A stretch of 64,000 nt of DNA, from positions 3,189,001 through 3,253,000 of the forward strand of contig NZ_CP036186.1 of the NCBI RefSeq assembly GCF_015291885.1, given 5' to 3'. Shown piece by piece: positions 1-9,091 of this stretch. The translations under genes were made by a program, and so were the position numbers. The notes under the pieces are model-generated. The model ran no database searches, was not told the origin of the DNA, and saw only the letters and a list, made by a program, of their open reading frames with translations. How positions within the stretch are numbered: position 1 is the stretch's first letter; the number at the start of each line of letters is the position of its first letter. Origin of the DNA: Stutzerimonas stutzeri (GTDB taxonomy: Bacteria; Pseudomonadota; Gammaproteobacteria; Pseudomonadales; Pseudomonadaceae).

Positions 1-790
1 GGATCACGGCGATCACGGCAGCATGGATCACAGTTCAATGGCTCACCCACCGGCTACCAGCGTTGCCCCCGGACAGGAGCCTCGCACGCCAATCCCTGCG
101 ATCAGCGATGCAGACCGCGTCGCGGCATTTCCAAATCTGCCGCCCCACCATATGCATCAGGGCGGCAGCAACTTCTTCTTCCTCGCCGATCAGCTGGAAT
201 GGCAGGACGCCGATGAAGGCAGCACCCTGGCCTGGGATATTTCCGGCTGGTATGGCGGCGATATCGACCGTCTGGCCTTCCGCTCCGAAGGCGAGCGCAC
301 CAATGGCCATACCGAGGAGGCCGAGCTGCAGCTGCTCTGGAGCCACGCAATTGGTCCGTGGTGGGAAACCGTCGCTGGCGTGCGCCAGGACTTCAAGCCT
401 GGCTCACCGCAGACCTGGGCAGCCTTTGGCGTGCAAGGCATGCCGCTGTTCGGTCTGGAAACCGAAGCCACGGCATTCCTTGGCGAGGGCGGCCAGACTG
501 CGCTGCGCCTGGAGGCCGAATACGACATCCTGCTGACCCAGCGCTGGGTGCTACAGCCAACCGCGGAGCTGAACCTGCACGGGCGCAACGACAAGGCGCG
601 CGGCGTCGGCTCCGGTCTCAGCGACGCCAGCGTAGGGTTGCGCCTGCGTTACGAGATCAACCGCCAGTTTGCACCTTACGTCGGCGTCAGCTGGGGTCGT
701 GCCTACGGCAACACCGCCGATCTGCTGCGTGCCGATGACGAAGACATCAGCGAGGCGAAGCTGGTAGCCGGTATTCGCTTCTGGTTCTGA
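1..790 (+). CDS. copB: Copper resistance protein B, C-terminal part (5' end outside window)
   Basis: Outer-membrane protein of the Cop copper-tolerance system. The reading frame is open from base 2, so the gene is cut by the window edge; an internal ATG at 23 is not the real start because His/Asp/Met-rich coding continues upstream. The visible N-terminal part ([13 protein letters not shown]) looks like the metal-binding Met/His stretch of CopB. The rest is the CopB beta-barrel domain, ending in Phe (IRFWF), as many outer-membrane barrels do. Stop at 788-790, 4 bases before the cytochrome c gene, so the two are probably co-transcribed. The multicopper oxidase copA would be expected just upstream (inference). 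Confidence 0.9.
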   Translation, partial: DHGDHGSMDHSSMAHPPATSVAPGQEPRTPIPAISDADRVAAFPNLPPHHMHQGGSNFFFLADQLEWQDADEGSTLAWDISGWYGGDIDRLAFRSEGERTNGHTEEAELQLLWSHAIGPWWETVAGVRQDFKPGSPQTWAAFGVQGMPLFGLETEATAFLGEGGQTALRLEAEYDILLTQRWVLQPTAELNLHGRNDKARGVGSGLSDASVGLRLRYEINRQFAPYVGVSWGRAYGNTADLLRADDEDISEAKLVAGIRFWF

Positions 791-794
791 GCCT

Positions 795-1487
795 ATGAAA
801 ACAACACTCAAGACCCTCGTCCTGAGCGGCGCGGTAATCGCCGTGGCCGGTGCAGGGGTGCTGTACTCCGGCGTGATCAGTGTCGCCGCCGACGAGCCGC
901 ATTCGCGGGCGATCGAGGCTCTTCTCGAATTCACCCGCGAGCGCTCGATTGCGGTGCGTGCCGGTGAAATCAAGGTACCGAGCCTCGACGATGAGGCACT
1001 GATCCGTTCGGGCGCAGGCAACTACCACGCCATGTGCATTGGCTGTCACCTGGCACCGGAGATGAACGCCACTGAACTGAGCGAAAGCCTCTACCCCGCT
1101 CCGCCGAACCTGGCAAAGCAAGGTACCGGCGGTGATCCGGGCGCAACGTTCTGGGTCATCAAGCACGGCATCAAAGCGACCGGCATGCCGGCCTGGGGCA
1201 AGAGCATGGGCGACGAATACATCTGGGGCATGGTCGCCTTCATCGAGCAGATGCCGCAGCTTGATGGGCCGCAGTATCGGTCGCTGGTCGCCGCAAGTGA
1301 CGGCCACCAGCACGGCGGCGGTGAATCGGACATGCACGATCACAGCGGCCAGCACTCCAGTCCTGCCGCTGCCCAGACGCCCGCGTCAGCCGAAGGCGAT
1401 CACCACGGCACGCTCGACCACCACCGGCCAGCAACGCCAGAAGCTGACGTACACCACCACCCCGACGGCAGCCGCCACGTACATTGA
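795..1487 (+). CDS. Membrane-anchored or secreted c-type cytochrome with His-rich C-terminal tail
   Basis: A 230-residue protein with an N-terminal hydrophobic segment (residues about 8-30, signal peptide or anchor), then a single-haem cytochrome c domain. The haem motif is CIGCH at 81-85 and the likely axial Met is in GMPAWG (Met131). After the fold ends near 165, a 60-residue tail holds 14 histidines with Asp and Gly, resembling a metal-binding tail. Being 4 bp behind copB, it is probably part of the copper locus: an electron carrier that also binds copper, or one serving Cu(I) oxidation. The cytochrome call is firm; the copper role is inferred from the tail and neighbour. Confidence 0.88.
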   Translation: MKTTLKTLVLSGAVIAVAGAGVLYSGVISVAADEPHSRAIEALLEFTRERSIAVRAGEIKVPSLDDEALIRSGAGNYHAMCIGCHLAPEMNATELSESLYPAPPNLAKQGTGGDPGATFWVIKHGIKATGMPAWGKSMGDEYIWGMVAFIEQMPQLDGPQYRSLVAASDGHQHGGGESDMHDHSGQHSSPAAAQTPASAEGDHHGTLDHHRPATPEADVHHHPDGSRHVH

Positions 1488-1532
1488 GCCTTGGCGCCGT
1501 CTGAACGCTGGCCTGCGATCAAAGGGCTCGCC

Positions 1533-2072
1533 TCAGCGCTTCGCCTCGATCCGCCCGACGCGCTCTAGCCACTCGGTCTCAAGCCGGTTCTGATCGATAT
1601 CCATATGCAGCGCCTCCATAGCCTCCCGATGGCGGTCGATCTCGGCGACCGAATCGCTGACGCCGCTGGAGTTGCCATCGAGCTGGTGCATCTGGGTCAA
1701 ACCCAGGTGATAGAAGCGCAGCAACTTCATTGCGTCTGCATCGCCCGCGCTTACGCCTGCCTTGACCTGGTGCATCATGTTGGTCACGCGCATCAGGCTG
1801 CGCTTGAGCTGCCAGCCGTATACCGCGGAGGCCATCCAGGCCTGTTGCCAATACAGCGACCTGACCAGGCCAATGGTCAGCACCAGCCCGGCAATCACCC
1901 CGCCGATGTTCAGCCGCAGGTTGTCGCCGCCCGGCTCACCAAACAACATCACGGCGAGCGTCGCCAATCCCATGGCGAGCGCCGCAAAGGTGGCAACGAC
2001 GATCAGCGTGCTGCGACGGGTCTCGCGACGATAGGTTTCGGGGCTGCGCGGAACGATCTCGAATAGCACCAC
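1533..2072 (-). CDS. DUF3087 family inner-membrane protein
   Basis: A 179-residue protein recognised as the DUF3087 family of Pseudomonas and relatives; function unknown. Two hydrophobic segments (about residues 24-44 and 56-73) near the N terminus are followed by a soluble helical C-terminal region rich in charged residues. The frame begins GTG GTG; an upstream GAGGA sits about 9 bases before the first GTG, so 2072 is used, but 2069 is equally possible. It converges with the cytochrome gene and stands alone. No enzymatic motif is visible. Confidence 0.8.
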   Translation of the reverse strand: MVLFEIVPRSPETYRRETRRSTLIVVATFAALAMGLATLAVMLFGEPGGDNLRLNIGGVIAGLVLTIGLVRSLYWQQAWMASAVYGWQLKRSLMRVTNMMHQVKAGVSAGDADAMKLLRFYHLGLTQMHQLDGNSSGVSDSVAEIDRHREAMEALHMDIDQNRLETEWLERVGRIEAKR

Positions 2073-2180
2073 GGGGCGATGTCCTCAGCTGAAGTGGATG
2101 GTAAGCGACGCGCATTATCACCCCATTGACCCACGCGCGGCTGACGCAGCGCAGTCCTTCGCTCTGTCTCGCGGATCGCC

Positions 2181-2237
2181 GTAGGGTGGGCTTCAGGCCA
2201 CCACAGCACCCGACTCTAAGGCTGAATCCCGCCCTAC
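2181..2237. repeat. Intergenic inverted repeat, GTAGGGTGGG family
   Basis: Starts GTAGGGTGGGCTTCAGG and ends CCCGCCCTAC, so the outer arms pair across about 57 bases. The same core (GTGGGCTTCAGCCCACC type) recurs several times at 39511-39665. It lies between two divergently oriented genes. It looks like a dispersed REP-like extragenic element; no transposase is present here. Confidence 0.6.
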
Positions 2238-2310
2238 GGGGTGGAATAAGCGTCGCATCTGTCATTGGCTCAGCGGCTATGCTGCCGCCATCACCACACT
2301 GGAGATGCCC

Positions 2311-2811
2311 ATGCGCCGCCTCGCCATTCCCGCCGATCAGCAGCGGGTCTACGACATCTACATGCACCCGGACGTAGTGCCCTATCTGGGCTTCGACCCC
2401 ATGCCGCGCGAGGCTTTCGGCAAGGTATTCGAGCCGCTGTTCGAAAGCGCCAGCTTCTATGTCTTCGAAGAACACGGCGTGGTCCAGGGCTTCTACAAGG
2501 TGCAGCGCCATCTGGGCCGCGCTGCTCATGTGGCCTACCTCGGCACCCTTGCCGTCGCGCCCGAGGTCAAGGGCAGCGGCCTGGCACGGCGGATGATGCA
2601 AGAAGCCATCGACAAGCTGGCGGCCAGCGGCATTCGGCGTGTGGAGTTGACTGTGGAAGCGGACAACCCGCGAGCGATCGCCTTTTACGAGCGCTTCGGT
2701 TTCGTCTACGAAGGCACGCAGCGCGCCGCCTACAAGCGCAGCAGCGACGAAGGCTTCGTCGACGAACTGATGTATGGCCTGCTGCTGGGACCCGAGCGGG
2801 CCCCAGCGTAG
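2311..2811 (+). CDS. GNAT family N-acetyltransferase
   Basis: Acetyl-CoA-dependent N-acetyltransferase of unknown substrate, 166 residues. The fold is clear: a beta4 segment (YLGTLAVAPEVKGSGLARRM) carrying the acetyl-CoA pyrophosphate-binding loop Q/R-x-x-G-x-G/A variant, followed by the NPRAIAFYERFGF motif typical of the GNAT C-terminal half. The ATG at 2311 is chosen over 2305 because GGAG at 2301-2304 is correctly spaced for 2311 and touches 2305. Single gene between the DUF3087 gene and wrbA, convergent with the latter. Confidence 0.85.
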   Translation: MRRLAIPADQQRVYDIYMHPDVVPYLGFDPMPREAFGKVFEPLFESASFYVFEEHGVVQGFYKVQRHLGRAAHVAYLGTLAVAPEVKGSGLARRMMQEAIDKLAASGIRRVELTVEADNPRAIAFYERFGFVYEGTQRAAYKRSSDEGFVDELMYGLLLGPERAPA

Positions 2812-2826
2812 GTACTGCGTCGTTCG

Positions 2827-3426
2827 TCAGCCCTTGAGCTTGCTGGTGATCTTCGCCACGTGCTCGCCCTGGTAGCGCGCGATGGCCAGTTCCTTTTCCG
2901 AAGGCTGACGCGAGCCGTCGCCGCCGGCGATGGTCGTGGCGCCGTAGGGCGTGCCGCCGTTGGTTTCGGAGATGTCGAAGAACTCGCTGATGCCATAACC
3001 GGTCGGCACGATAACCATGCCGTGGTGTGCCAGGGTGGTCCAGGTCGAGGTGATGGTCATCTCCTGGCCGCCGCCGGTGCCTGTCGAGGCGAACACGCTG
3101 GCGACCTTGCCATGCAGCGCGCCCTTGGCCCACAGGCCGCCGGTGCGGTCGAGGAAGTTGCGCATCTGCCCGGACATGTTGCCAAAGCGGGTCGGGGTGC
3201 CAAAGATGATTCCGTCGTAGTCCGGCAGCTCGTTCGGATCGGCGATGTCGGCTGGCTGATCGATCTTGCCTCCGGCGTTGCGGAAGGCGTCTTCGGGCAT
3301 GGTTTCCGGTACGCGCTTGATCGTCACCTCGACGCCCGGCACGCGCCGCGCGCCTTCGGCGACGGCGTTGGCCATGGTTTCGATGTGGCCGTACATGGAG
3401 TGATACAGCACGAGAATCTTCGCCAT
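2827..3426 (-). CDS. wrbA: NAD(P)H:quinone oxidoreductase WrbA
   Basis: FMN-dependent two-electron quinone reductase that limits redox cycling. All 199 residues align with the WrbA family: N-terminal flavodoxin-like FMN phosphate loop ([12 protein letters not shown], about residues 8-19), [16 protein letters not shown] in the middle, and the WrbA insertion [15 protein letters not shown]. The start has GAGGAAAG 4-10 bases upstream. It lies 83 bp downstream of a pirin gene on the same strand, a pairing that fits a response to electrophiles or quinones. Probably transcribed with the pirin gene from the region around 4300. Confidence 0.95.
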   Translation of the reverse strand: MAKILVLYHSMYGHIETMANAVAEGARRVPGVEVTIKRVPETMPEDAFRNAGGKIDQPADIADPNELPDYDGIIFGTPTRFGNMSGQMRNFLDRTGGLWAKGALHGKVASVFASTGTGGGQEMTITSTWTTLAHHGMVIVPTGYGISEFFDISETNGGTPYGATTIAGGDGSRQPSEKELAIARYQGEHVAKITSKLKG

Positions 3427-3509
3427 CTTGCTTTCCTCTTTCGGTGGGTGAGTCTGAAAAATGTTGTGGATGGGATAACCCGCCAGGCGGGTCGTTCCGA
3501 CGGTGGGCG

Positions 3510-4208
3510 TCAGCGCGACTCGACCAGGACGACTTCGCTGTTTTCCACTGCTCTGATGGTCAGCCGCGCCTCGTCACGCACAGCCACACCATCGCCTGCG
3601 GTAACTTCGACCCCGTTGACCTCGATACGGCCACTAGCGGGCACCAGATAGACACGGCGCCCATCGGCGATCTCATAATCGGCACTCTGCCCCGCAGCAA
3701 GCGTAGCCGCTGCCAGCCTGGCTTCAGCACGAATCGACAGTGCCTCGTCGTCGCCGGGCAGACCACTGGCGAGCGTGACGAAGGCACCGGCGCGCTCCCC
3801 ACTTGGGAAGGCCCGCGTACCCCAGCTCGGCGGCAGGCCGGTCTGCTGCGGGTGAATCCATATCTGGAAAATTCGCGCTTCCACATCCTCCAGGTTGTAC
3901 TCGCTGTGCACGATGCCGGTGCCGGCGCTCATCACCTGCACATCGCCGGCGACGGTACGGCCGCGGTTGCCCAGGCTGTCTTCGTGCGTGATGGCACCCT
4001 GACGGACGTAGGTGATGATCTCCATGTCCCGGTGCGAGTGCGGCTCGAAGCCCGACTGCGGCGCGATGCTGTCGTCATTCCATACGCGCAGACGGCCCCA
4101 GCGCATGCGCTCGACGTCGTGATAACCGGCGAAGGAAAAGTGGTGGCGCGCGTTCAGCCAGCCGTGCTGCGCATGACCAAGCTGGGCATATGGACGTAGT
4201 TCGATCAT
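3510..4208 (-). CDS. Pirin family protein (bicupin, quercetin dioxygenase-like)
   Basis: Cytoplasmic bicupin of 232 residues, related to pirin and YhhW. The N-terminal cupin carries the metal-ligand pattern: HSHRDME (His-x-His) and, further on, GIVHSEYN (His, Glu). The longest frame starts at 4268, but ATG at 4208 (MIELRPY) is preceded by GGAG at good spacing and matches where the family begins, so it is used. Family members bind Fe or Ni/Cu and some have quercetin 2,3-dioxygenase activity; the substrate here is unknown. Upstream of wrbA on the same strand. Confidence 0.9.
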   Translation of the reverse strand: MIELRPYAQLGHAQHGWLNARHHFSFAGYHDVERMRWGRLRVWNDDSIAPQSGFEPHSHRDMEIITYVRQGAITHEDSLGNRGRTVAGDVQVMSAGTGIVHSEYNLEDVEARIFQIWIHPQQTGLPPSWGTRAFPSGERAGAFVTLASGLPGDDEALSIRAEARLAAATLAAGQSADYEIADGRRVYLVPASGRIEVNGVEVTAGDGVAVRDEARLTIRAVENSEVVLVESR

Positions 4209-4303
4209 CTCGCTCTCCGCAAACAGGTCCCGGGCGGCCCCGGCCAATGAGGGAGATGATCCATTCAATCAGATCTAAAATGTTTGCAATTTTCAGTCAG
4301 TAA

Positions 4304-4322
4304 ATATCGATCTATTCGATAT
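4304..4322. promoter_or_regulatory. Candidate LysR-type operator upstream of pirin-wrbA
   Basis: Perfect inverted repeat ATATCGA-TCTAT-TCGATAT, containing the ATC-N9-GAT / T-N11-A geometry of LysR-family boxes. It sits about 100 bp upstream of the pirin start in an AT-rich stretch. Pirin and quinone-reductase genes are often controlled by LysR regulators, but no lysR gene is adjacent, so the regulator would act in trans. Sequence match only. Confidence 0.45.
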
Positions 4323-4431
4323 AAAGCAGACGAGCTGCCTTCGATTTATCTGAAGCGGGGGCCAATCTCTTGCCCGCGACGACTTTCCCTGCCACAAAGC
4401 GCTTCCTCTTTCAGCTTCAGGAAGCGCATGA

Positions 4432-4773
4432 ATGAACGATGAATTGCTGGTCGAAGACATTCAGCTCGGCGACGGCAAAGCGGTGGTCAAAGGCGCTCTG
4501 ATCACCACCCAGTACCGCGGCACGCTGAGCGACGGCACGCCGTTCGACAGTTCCTACGAGCGCGGCAAACCCTTCCAATGCGTGATCGGCACGGGACGAG
4601 TAATAAAGGGCTGGGACATCGGGCTGATGGGCATGAAGGTCGGCGGCAAACGCAGGCTTTTCGTCCCGGCGCATCTCGGTTACGGCGAGCGCCAGGTCGG
4701 CGCGCATATCCCGCCCAATTCGGATCTGCACTTCGAGATCGAACTGCTCGAAGTGCTTACGCGCGACGACTGA
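4432..4773 (+). CDS. FKBP-type peptidyl-prolyl cis-trans isomerase
   Basis: A 113-residue single-domain FKBP without signal peptide, so probably cytoplasmic. Hallmarks: YRGTLSDGTPFDSSYERGKP, the buried core VIGTGRVIKGWDIGLMGMKVGG (split here as VIGTGRVIKGWD and GLMGMKVGG) and the C-terminal HLGYGERQ...IPPNSDLHFEIELL. It catalyses cis/trans isomerisation of prolyl bonds. Transcribed alone, convergent with opgH. The specific paralogue name is not assigned because several small FKBPs exist in these genomes. Confidence 0.93.
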   Translation: MNDELLVEDIQLGDGKAVVKGALITTQYRGTLSDGTPFDSSYERGKPFQCVIGTGRVIKGWDIGLMGMKVGGKRRLFVPAHLGYGERQVGAHIPPNSDLHFEIELLEVLTRDD

Positions 4774-4781
4774 GAGCAAGA

Positions 4782-4809
4782 CCAATGCGGCTCGCGCGAG
4801 CCGCATTGG
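4782..4809. terminator. 28-bp perfect palindrome between convergent genes
   Basis: CCAATGCGGCTCGC followed directly by its exact reverse complement, placed 8 bp after the FKBP stop and 9 bp before the opgH stop. The stem would form on either transcript, so it may act as a shared terminator or 3'-end stabiliser. There is no U-tract, which lowers confidence in intrinsic termination. Confidence 0.5.
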
Positions 4810-4818
4810 GCAGGTGAC

Positions 4819-7395
4819 TCAGACAGCGTCCGTCAAATCAGGACGCGCCACGCGATGCGGGTACTCTTCCTGATAACGCGCGAGCCAGGCTGCGCCTGCC
4901 GGGTCTTCCCAGGCGTGCCGATGCAACAGGGCCATGCCGTCCGGGTCGTTGAGCAACCGCCAGCGCGCCGCCTCGGCATTCTCACCAGCGGGCCCGGCAG
5001 CAATGACTTCCTCCAGGCGCTGCTCACGCAGGAGTTCCGCGGCAGGCACCACCTTGGCATGGCGAGCACGTGCCATAGCGCAGACCAGCGCGTTGTACAG
5101 CGGATCGACCACCGCCACGATGAAGCCATGGCGCAAGGCTTCGGCCTGATTCTGCTGCTGGTAAAGATCGGTATTGGCCAGCTCGGTGGGCGGTGCGTAT
5201 TCCTCCGGAATCAAAAATAGCTTGCAGCGCCGCGCGGCCAGACCGAGCCCTGTACGGCTGGTGATCACCGACACCGGCGCCGACAGGATCAGCGACACCA
5301 CGATCGGCGCCAACCACCAGAGAAAGGCCGCATCCAGCCAGGCGACCAATGCCGTCCAAAGCACCCCGATGACGATCTGCGAGCCATGTCGGCGCAGGGC
5401 TTCACCCCAAGGGGTTGCGTTATCGCCCCGCTGCGGCGAGTTCCACTGCACCGACCAGCCGAGAAAGGCCGCAGTGACGAACACGCTGTGAAACAGCATC
5501 CGCACCGGCGCCAGCAGCACCGAAAACAGGGTTTCGATCAGCATCGACAGAAGCACCCGCACCCGCCCGCCATAGGCCTCAGCACCCTGGATGCAGACCA
5601 GCAGCACGCTGAGCAGCTTGGGCAGGAACAGCAACGTCATGGTCGCCGAGAACAGTGCGATAGCCTCTTCCGGCTGCCAACGCGGCCACAAAGGATAGAG
5701 CTGGTTAGGCTGCAGGAAGTACTCAGGCACCATCAGCGTATGGATCGCCAGCAAACCAGTGGACAGCAGCAGGAAGAGGAACCACAGCGGCGCCGACAGA
5801 TAGGACATCACTCCGGTGAGGAACACCAGGCGATGCACGGTGTGCACCCCGCGCACCATGAACAGGCGGAAGTTCATCAGGTTGCCGTGGCACCAACGAC
5901 GGTCCCGCTTGAGTTCGTCGAGCAGGTTGGGCGGCAGTTCCTCGTAACTGCCCGGCAGGTCATAGGCGATCCAGACGCCCCAGCCGGCACGGCGCATCAG
6001 TGCCGCCTCGACGAAGTCGTGGGAGAGAATCGCCCCGGCGAACGAACCCGTACCGGGAAGCGGAGCCAGCGCGCAATGCTCAATGAAGGGTTTCACGCGA
6101 ATGATTGCGTTGTGGCCCCAGTAATGTGACTCACCGAGCTGCCAGAAATTGAGCCCGGCAGTAAACAGCGGGCCGTAGACGCGCGTGGCGAACTGCTGCA
6201 GACGGGCGTAGAGCGTGTCCATGCCCGACGCCTTGGGGGCAGTCTGGATGATGCCGGCGTTCGGGTTGGCCTCCATCAGCCGCACCAGGCTGGTCAGACA
6301 TTCACCACTCATCACACTGTCGGCGTCCAGCACCACCATATAGCGGTAGCTGCTGCCCCAGCGACGGCAGAAGTCATCGATGTTGCCGCTCTTGCGCTTA
6401 ACCCGGCGCCGACGACGGCGGTAAAAGATATGGCCGAAGCCATCCACCGCGCGACACAGCTCGACCCAGGCCTTCTGCTCAGCAACACAGGTGTCCGGGT
6501 CATTGCTGTCGCTGAGCACGAAGATGTCGAAATGCTCGAGCTCGCCAGTTGCCTTGAGCGATTCATAGGTGGCCCGCAAACCGGCAAAAACCCTGGATAC
6601 GTCCTCGTTGGCGATCGGCATTACCAGTGCGGTGCGCGCCTCGTCCGGAATCGGCTCGTTGCCGGGGCTGCTGGCCGAGATGCTGTAGCGGTCCTTGCCG
6701 CGCAGAAGCTGGAAAAAGCCCATCAGCGCCGTCCAGAAACCCACCGAGACCCAGCAGAACAGCAGCGCAAAAAGTAGCAGGATGCTGGTTTGCACCACGT
6801 AGGGCAGGATCTGCCGCGCCGACTCGCCCAGCGGCTGTACGAAAACGTCCTGCAGAACCACCAGCGACCACCCCTGGTAGGGCAACACCGCACTCATCTC
6901 CCAGGTAGCGAATGCGGTCTGGCCAAGCATCAGCAACAGCAACGCCGCACGGCGCAACGCCGCAACCCGCCGCCAGCGGGCTTCATCGAGCGGCTGCGGA
7001 CTGGGCTCGAATTGCCGGCGCGGCGGCGTACGGCCCAGCATTCGGCGCCAGCCGCGGCGCAGGATATTGGTGTGCCAGGGCTCGGGCACCATGCGCGTGC
7101 GCACAATGGGCGGGGTCGACTGCAAATAGTCACGCCCCTGGTGATCTTCGGCGATCACGCCAGCACAATCGAACAGATCGCCCCAGCCCAGCCGTAACCG
7201 CGCCACGACCGAATCGAGCAGACGACGTGACGGACCGCGGTCCGTTGCAGCTTCACCCGACAACTCGTCATGCAGCGCGAGCAGCCCGCCCTGCTCCGCT
7301 GCCTGCCGGTATCTGGCCGGCTCCTCGGCGTCGTTCAACGCCAGGCCATCGCAATAGGCTTGCGCCACTTCGTTCACTGCTTGTCGCTCATTCAT
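4819..7395 (-). CDS. opgH: Glucans biosynthesis glucosyltransferase H
   Basis: Inner-membrane processive glucosyltransferase that polymerises UDP-glucose into the beta-1,2 glucan backbone of osmoregulated periplasmic glucans. GT2 signature residues are present: the DxD-type [11 protein letters not shown], the earlier [12 protein letters not shown] and the acceptor-side ELKRDRRW motif, with several hydrophobic membrane segments before and after the catalytic domain. The frame is open to 7446, but the ATG at 7395 gives the family-typical 858 residues and overlaps the opgG stop in ATGAATGA (8 bp), indicating translational coupling. Second gene of opgGH. Confidence 0.95.
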   Translation of the reverse strand: MNERQAVNEVAQAYCDGLALNDAEEPARYRQAAEQGGLLALHDELSGEAATDRGPSRRLLDSVVARLRLGWGDLFDCAGVIAEDHQGRDYLQSTPPIVRTRMVPEPWHTNILRRGWRRMLGRTPPRRQFEPSPQPLDEARWRRVAALRRAALLLLMLGQTAFATWEMSAVLPYQGWSLVVLQDVFVQPLGESARQILPYVVQTSILLLFALLFCWVSVGFWTALMGFFQLLRGKDRYSISASSPGNEPIPDEARTALVMPIANEDVSRVFAGLRATYESLKATGELEHFDIFVLSDSNDPDTCVAEQKAWVELCRAVDGFGHIFYRRRRRRVKRKSGNIDDFCRRWGSSYRYMVVLDADSVMSGECLTSLVRLMEANPNAGIIQTAPKASGMDTLYARLQQFATRVYGPLFTAGLNFWQLGESHYWGHNAIIRVKPFIEHCALAPLPGTGSFAGAILSHDFVEAALMRRAGWGVWIAYDLPGSYEELPPNLLDELKRDRRWCHGNLMNFRLFMVRGVHTVHRLVFLTGVMSYLSAPLWFLFLLLSTGLLAIHTLMVPEYFLQPNQLYPLWPRWQPEEAIALFSATMTLLFLPKLLSVLLVCIQGAEAYGGRVRVLLSMLIETLFSVLLAPVRMLFHSVFVTAAFLGWSVQWNSPQRGDNATPWGEALRRHGSQIVIGVLWTALVAWLDAAFLWWLAPIVVSLILSAPVSVITSRTGLGLAARRCKLFLIPEEYAPPTELANTDLYQQQNQAEALRHGFIVAVVDPLYNALVCAMARARHAKVVPAAELLREQRLEEVIAAGPAGENAEAARWRLLNDPDGMALLHRHAWEDPAGAAWLARYQEEYPHRVARPDLTDAV

Positions 7396-8959
7396 GGGGA
7401 GGAATCTGGTAGGTCCAGGTTTCGGAAAGGGTCTTTTCACCGTCAACCAGCGCTGCGCGCATTTCTACCGGTCGCGCCGGGTCGCGCACCTTGAGGCGCA
7501 GCGTCAGGCGCCAGCCCTTGGTGATCGAGTTGTAACGCAGGTTGTTTTCCAACAGCTCGGCGTTGTCATCGATGCTCACGCGAGTGGTCACCGGTGCATC
7601 CTCGGGGAGTTGCTCCAGCACTGGTCCGACGAAGTCCACCAGCAGAGCGGTGCTGCCGTCCGGCTGGCGAATCAGGTTGGACTGCTTGACGTCGCCAGCG
7701 GATATACGGGTCTGTTGCACCCAGGCCAGCTCAGGATCGTGCAGGCCTGGCTCATCCATGGAAAAGTGCAAGCGGTATTCCAGATCCAGCGACTCGCCGG
7801 GCTCCGGCTGCTTTTCCGGCGACCAGAAGGCCACGATGTTGTCATTGGTCTCGTCAGGCGTCGGGATCTCCACCAGCTCGACATGGCCCTTGCCCCAATC
7901 GCCACGGGTTTCCACCCAGCCGCTGGGGCGTACCTCGTAGCGGTCGTCCAGATCCTCGTAGCGGCCGAAGTCGCGGGTGCGCTGCATCAGGCCGAAGCCA
8001 CGCGGATTTTCCACGCTGAATGCACTGACGGCCAGGCGCTGCGGATTGTTCAGCGGCCGCCAGAGCCATTCGCCATTGCCGGCATGAATCGCCAGCCCCT
8101 CGGAATCATGCAGTTGCGGGCGATAGTTCAGCGAAGTGCTGGGCTGGTTGGCACCGAACAGGAACATGCTGGTCAGCGGCGCGATGCCGAGCTTGCCGAC
8201 CGGCTCGCGCAGAAACACCTTGGCCTGCACGTCCAGCGTGCTGTCCTTGCCCGGTGTCAGCACCATGCGATAGGCACCCGTGGCGCGCGGTGAATCGAGC
8301 AGCGCGTAGATCACCAGGTTGCGCCGATCAGGCTGCGGTCGTTCCACCCAGAATTCGCGAAAGCGTGGGAACTCCTCGCCCACCGGCAGCGCCGTGTCGA
8401 TAGCCAGCCCGCGCGCGGAAAGGCCGTACCACTGGCCCTTGCCGACGATGCGAAAGTAGCTGGCGCCAAGCAGGGTCATCACCTCGTCCTGCTTGTCCTT
8501 CTTGTTCAGCGGATAGAGCACCTTGAAGCCGGCAAAGCCCAGCCCCTCCAGCGCGGCCGGATCGATCTCAAGGCCATCGAACTGGAACATGGCTGGGTCG
8601 TAGCGAATCTCGCGCACGTTCGTCGCGGTGATCTCATTGATGCGCACCGGCGTGTCGAAGTGCATGCCCTGGTGATAGAACTGCAGGTGGAATGGGGTTT
8701 CGACGTCCTTCCAGTAGCCATGCTCCGGGTTGAAGCGCACGCGCTGGTAGTCGGCGAATGCCATCTTGCGGAATTCGTCGGGCAGGTTGCTGACCGGCTC
8801 CTCGTAACCACTGGCAGCCAGCTCCTGAGCCCGCTTGGCCACATCATCCAGGTTGAACGCCAGCGCACTGCCGGCCATCAGCATGCACAACCCACCTGCC
8901 AGGCCCGCTAGCATACGAGCCGGTTGGCTCCCGGTATTCCATTGAAAAATGCGTAACAC
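7388..8959 (-). CDS. opgG: Glucans biosynthesis protein G
   Basis: Periplasmic protein needed for osmoregulated periplasmic glucan synthesis with OpgH; members of the family have been linked to glucan branching or modification. 523 residues with a Sec signal peptide ending in GSALA (about residue 34) and the full OpgG/OpgD domain ([11 protein letters not shown] near the N terminus, YSFS-like C-terminal domain through PPHE). GGAGG lies 6 bases before the ATG. It is 132 bp downstream of a GH3 beta-glucosidase gene on the same strand and overlaps opgH. Confidence 0.95.
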   Translation of the reverse strand: MLRIFQWNTGSQPARMLAGLAGGLCMLMAGSALAFNLDDVAKRAQELAASGYEEPVSNLPDEFRKMAFADYQRVRFNPEHGYWKDVETPFHLQFYHQGMHFDTPVRINEITATNVREIRYDPAMFQFDGLEIDPAALEGLGFAGFKVLYPLNKKDKQDEVMTLLGASYFRIVGKGQWYGLSARGLAIDTALPVGEEFPRFREFWVERPQPDRRNLVIYALLDSPRATGAYRMVLTPGKDSTLDVQAKVFLREPVGKLGIAPLTSMFLFGANQPSTSLNYRPQLHDSEGLAIHAGNGEWLWRPLNNPQRLAVSAFSVENPRGFGLMQRTRDFGRYEDLDDRYEVRPSGWVETRGDWGKGHVELVEIPTPDETNDNIVAFWSPEKQPEPGESLDLEYRLHFSMDEPGLHDPELAWVQQTRISAGDVKQSNLIRQPDGSTALLVDFVGPVLEQLPEDAPVTTRVSIDDNAELLENNLRYNSITKGWRLTLRLKVRDPARPVEMRAALVDGEKTLSETWTYQIPPHE

Positions 8960-8984
8960 ACCGCCTCCGAATTACACGTTTTGT

Positions 8985-9000
8985 GCAGAGTTCGCTCTGC
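8985..9000. other. Stem-loop in the bglX-opgG intergenic region
   Basis: GCAGAG-TTCG-CTCTGC, a short perfect stem with a UUCG-type tetraloop on the plus strand (CGAA on the transcribed strand). It lies 26 bases upstream of the opgG start and would be in its leader. No U-tract, so a leader structure or processing site is more likely than a terminator. Confidence 0.35.
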
Positions 9001-9091
9001 TTCGCTTTGATATAGCTGCATCCAGCCAAGGCGCCAACGAGCGCAATCGAGCAGCACTGTCTCGCGCGCAGCTCGCTGTACAGAAATGCTC

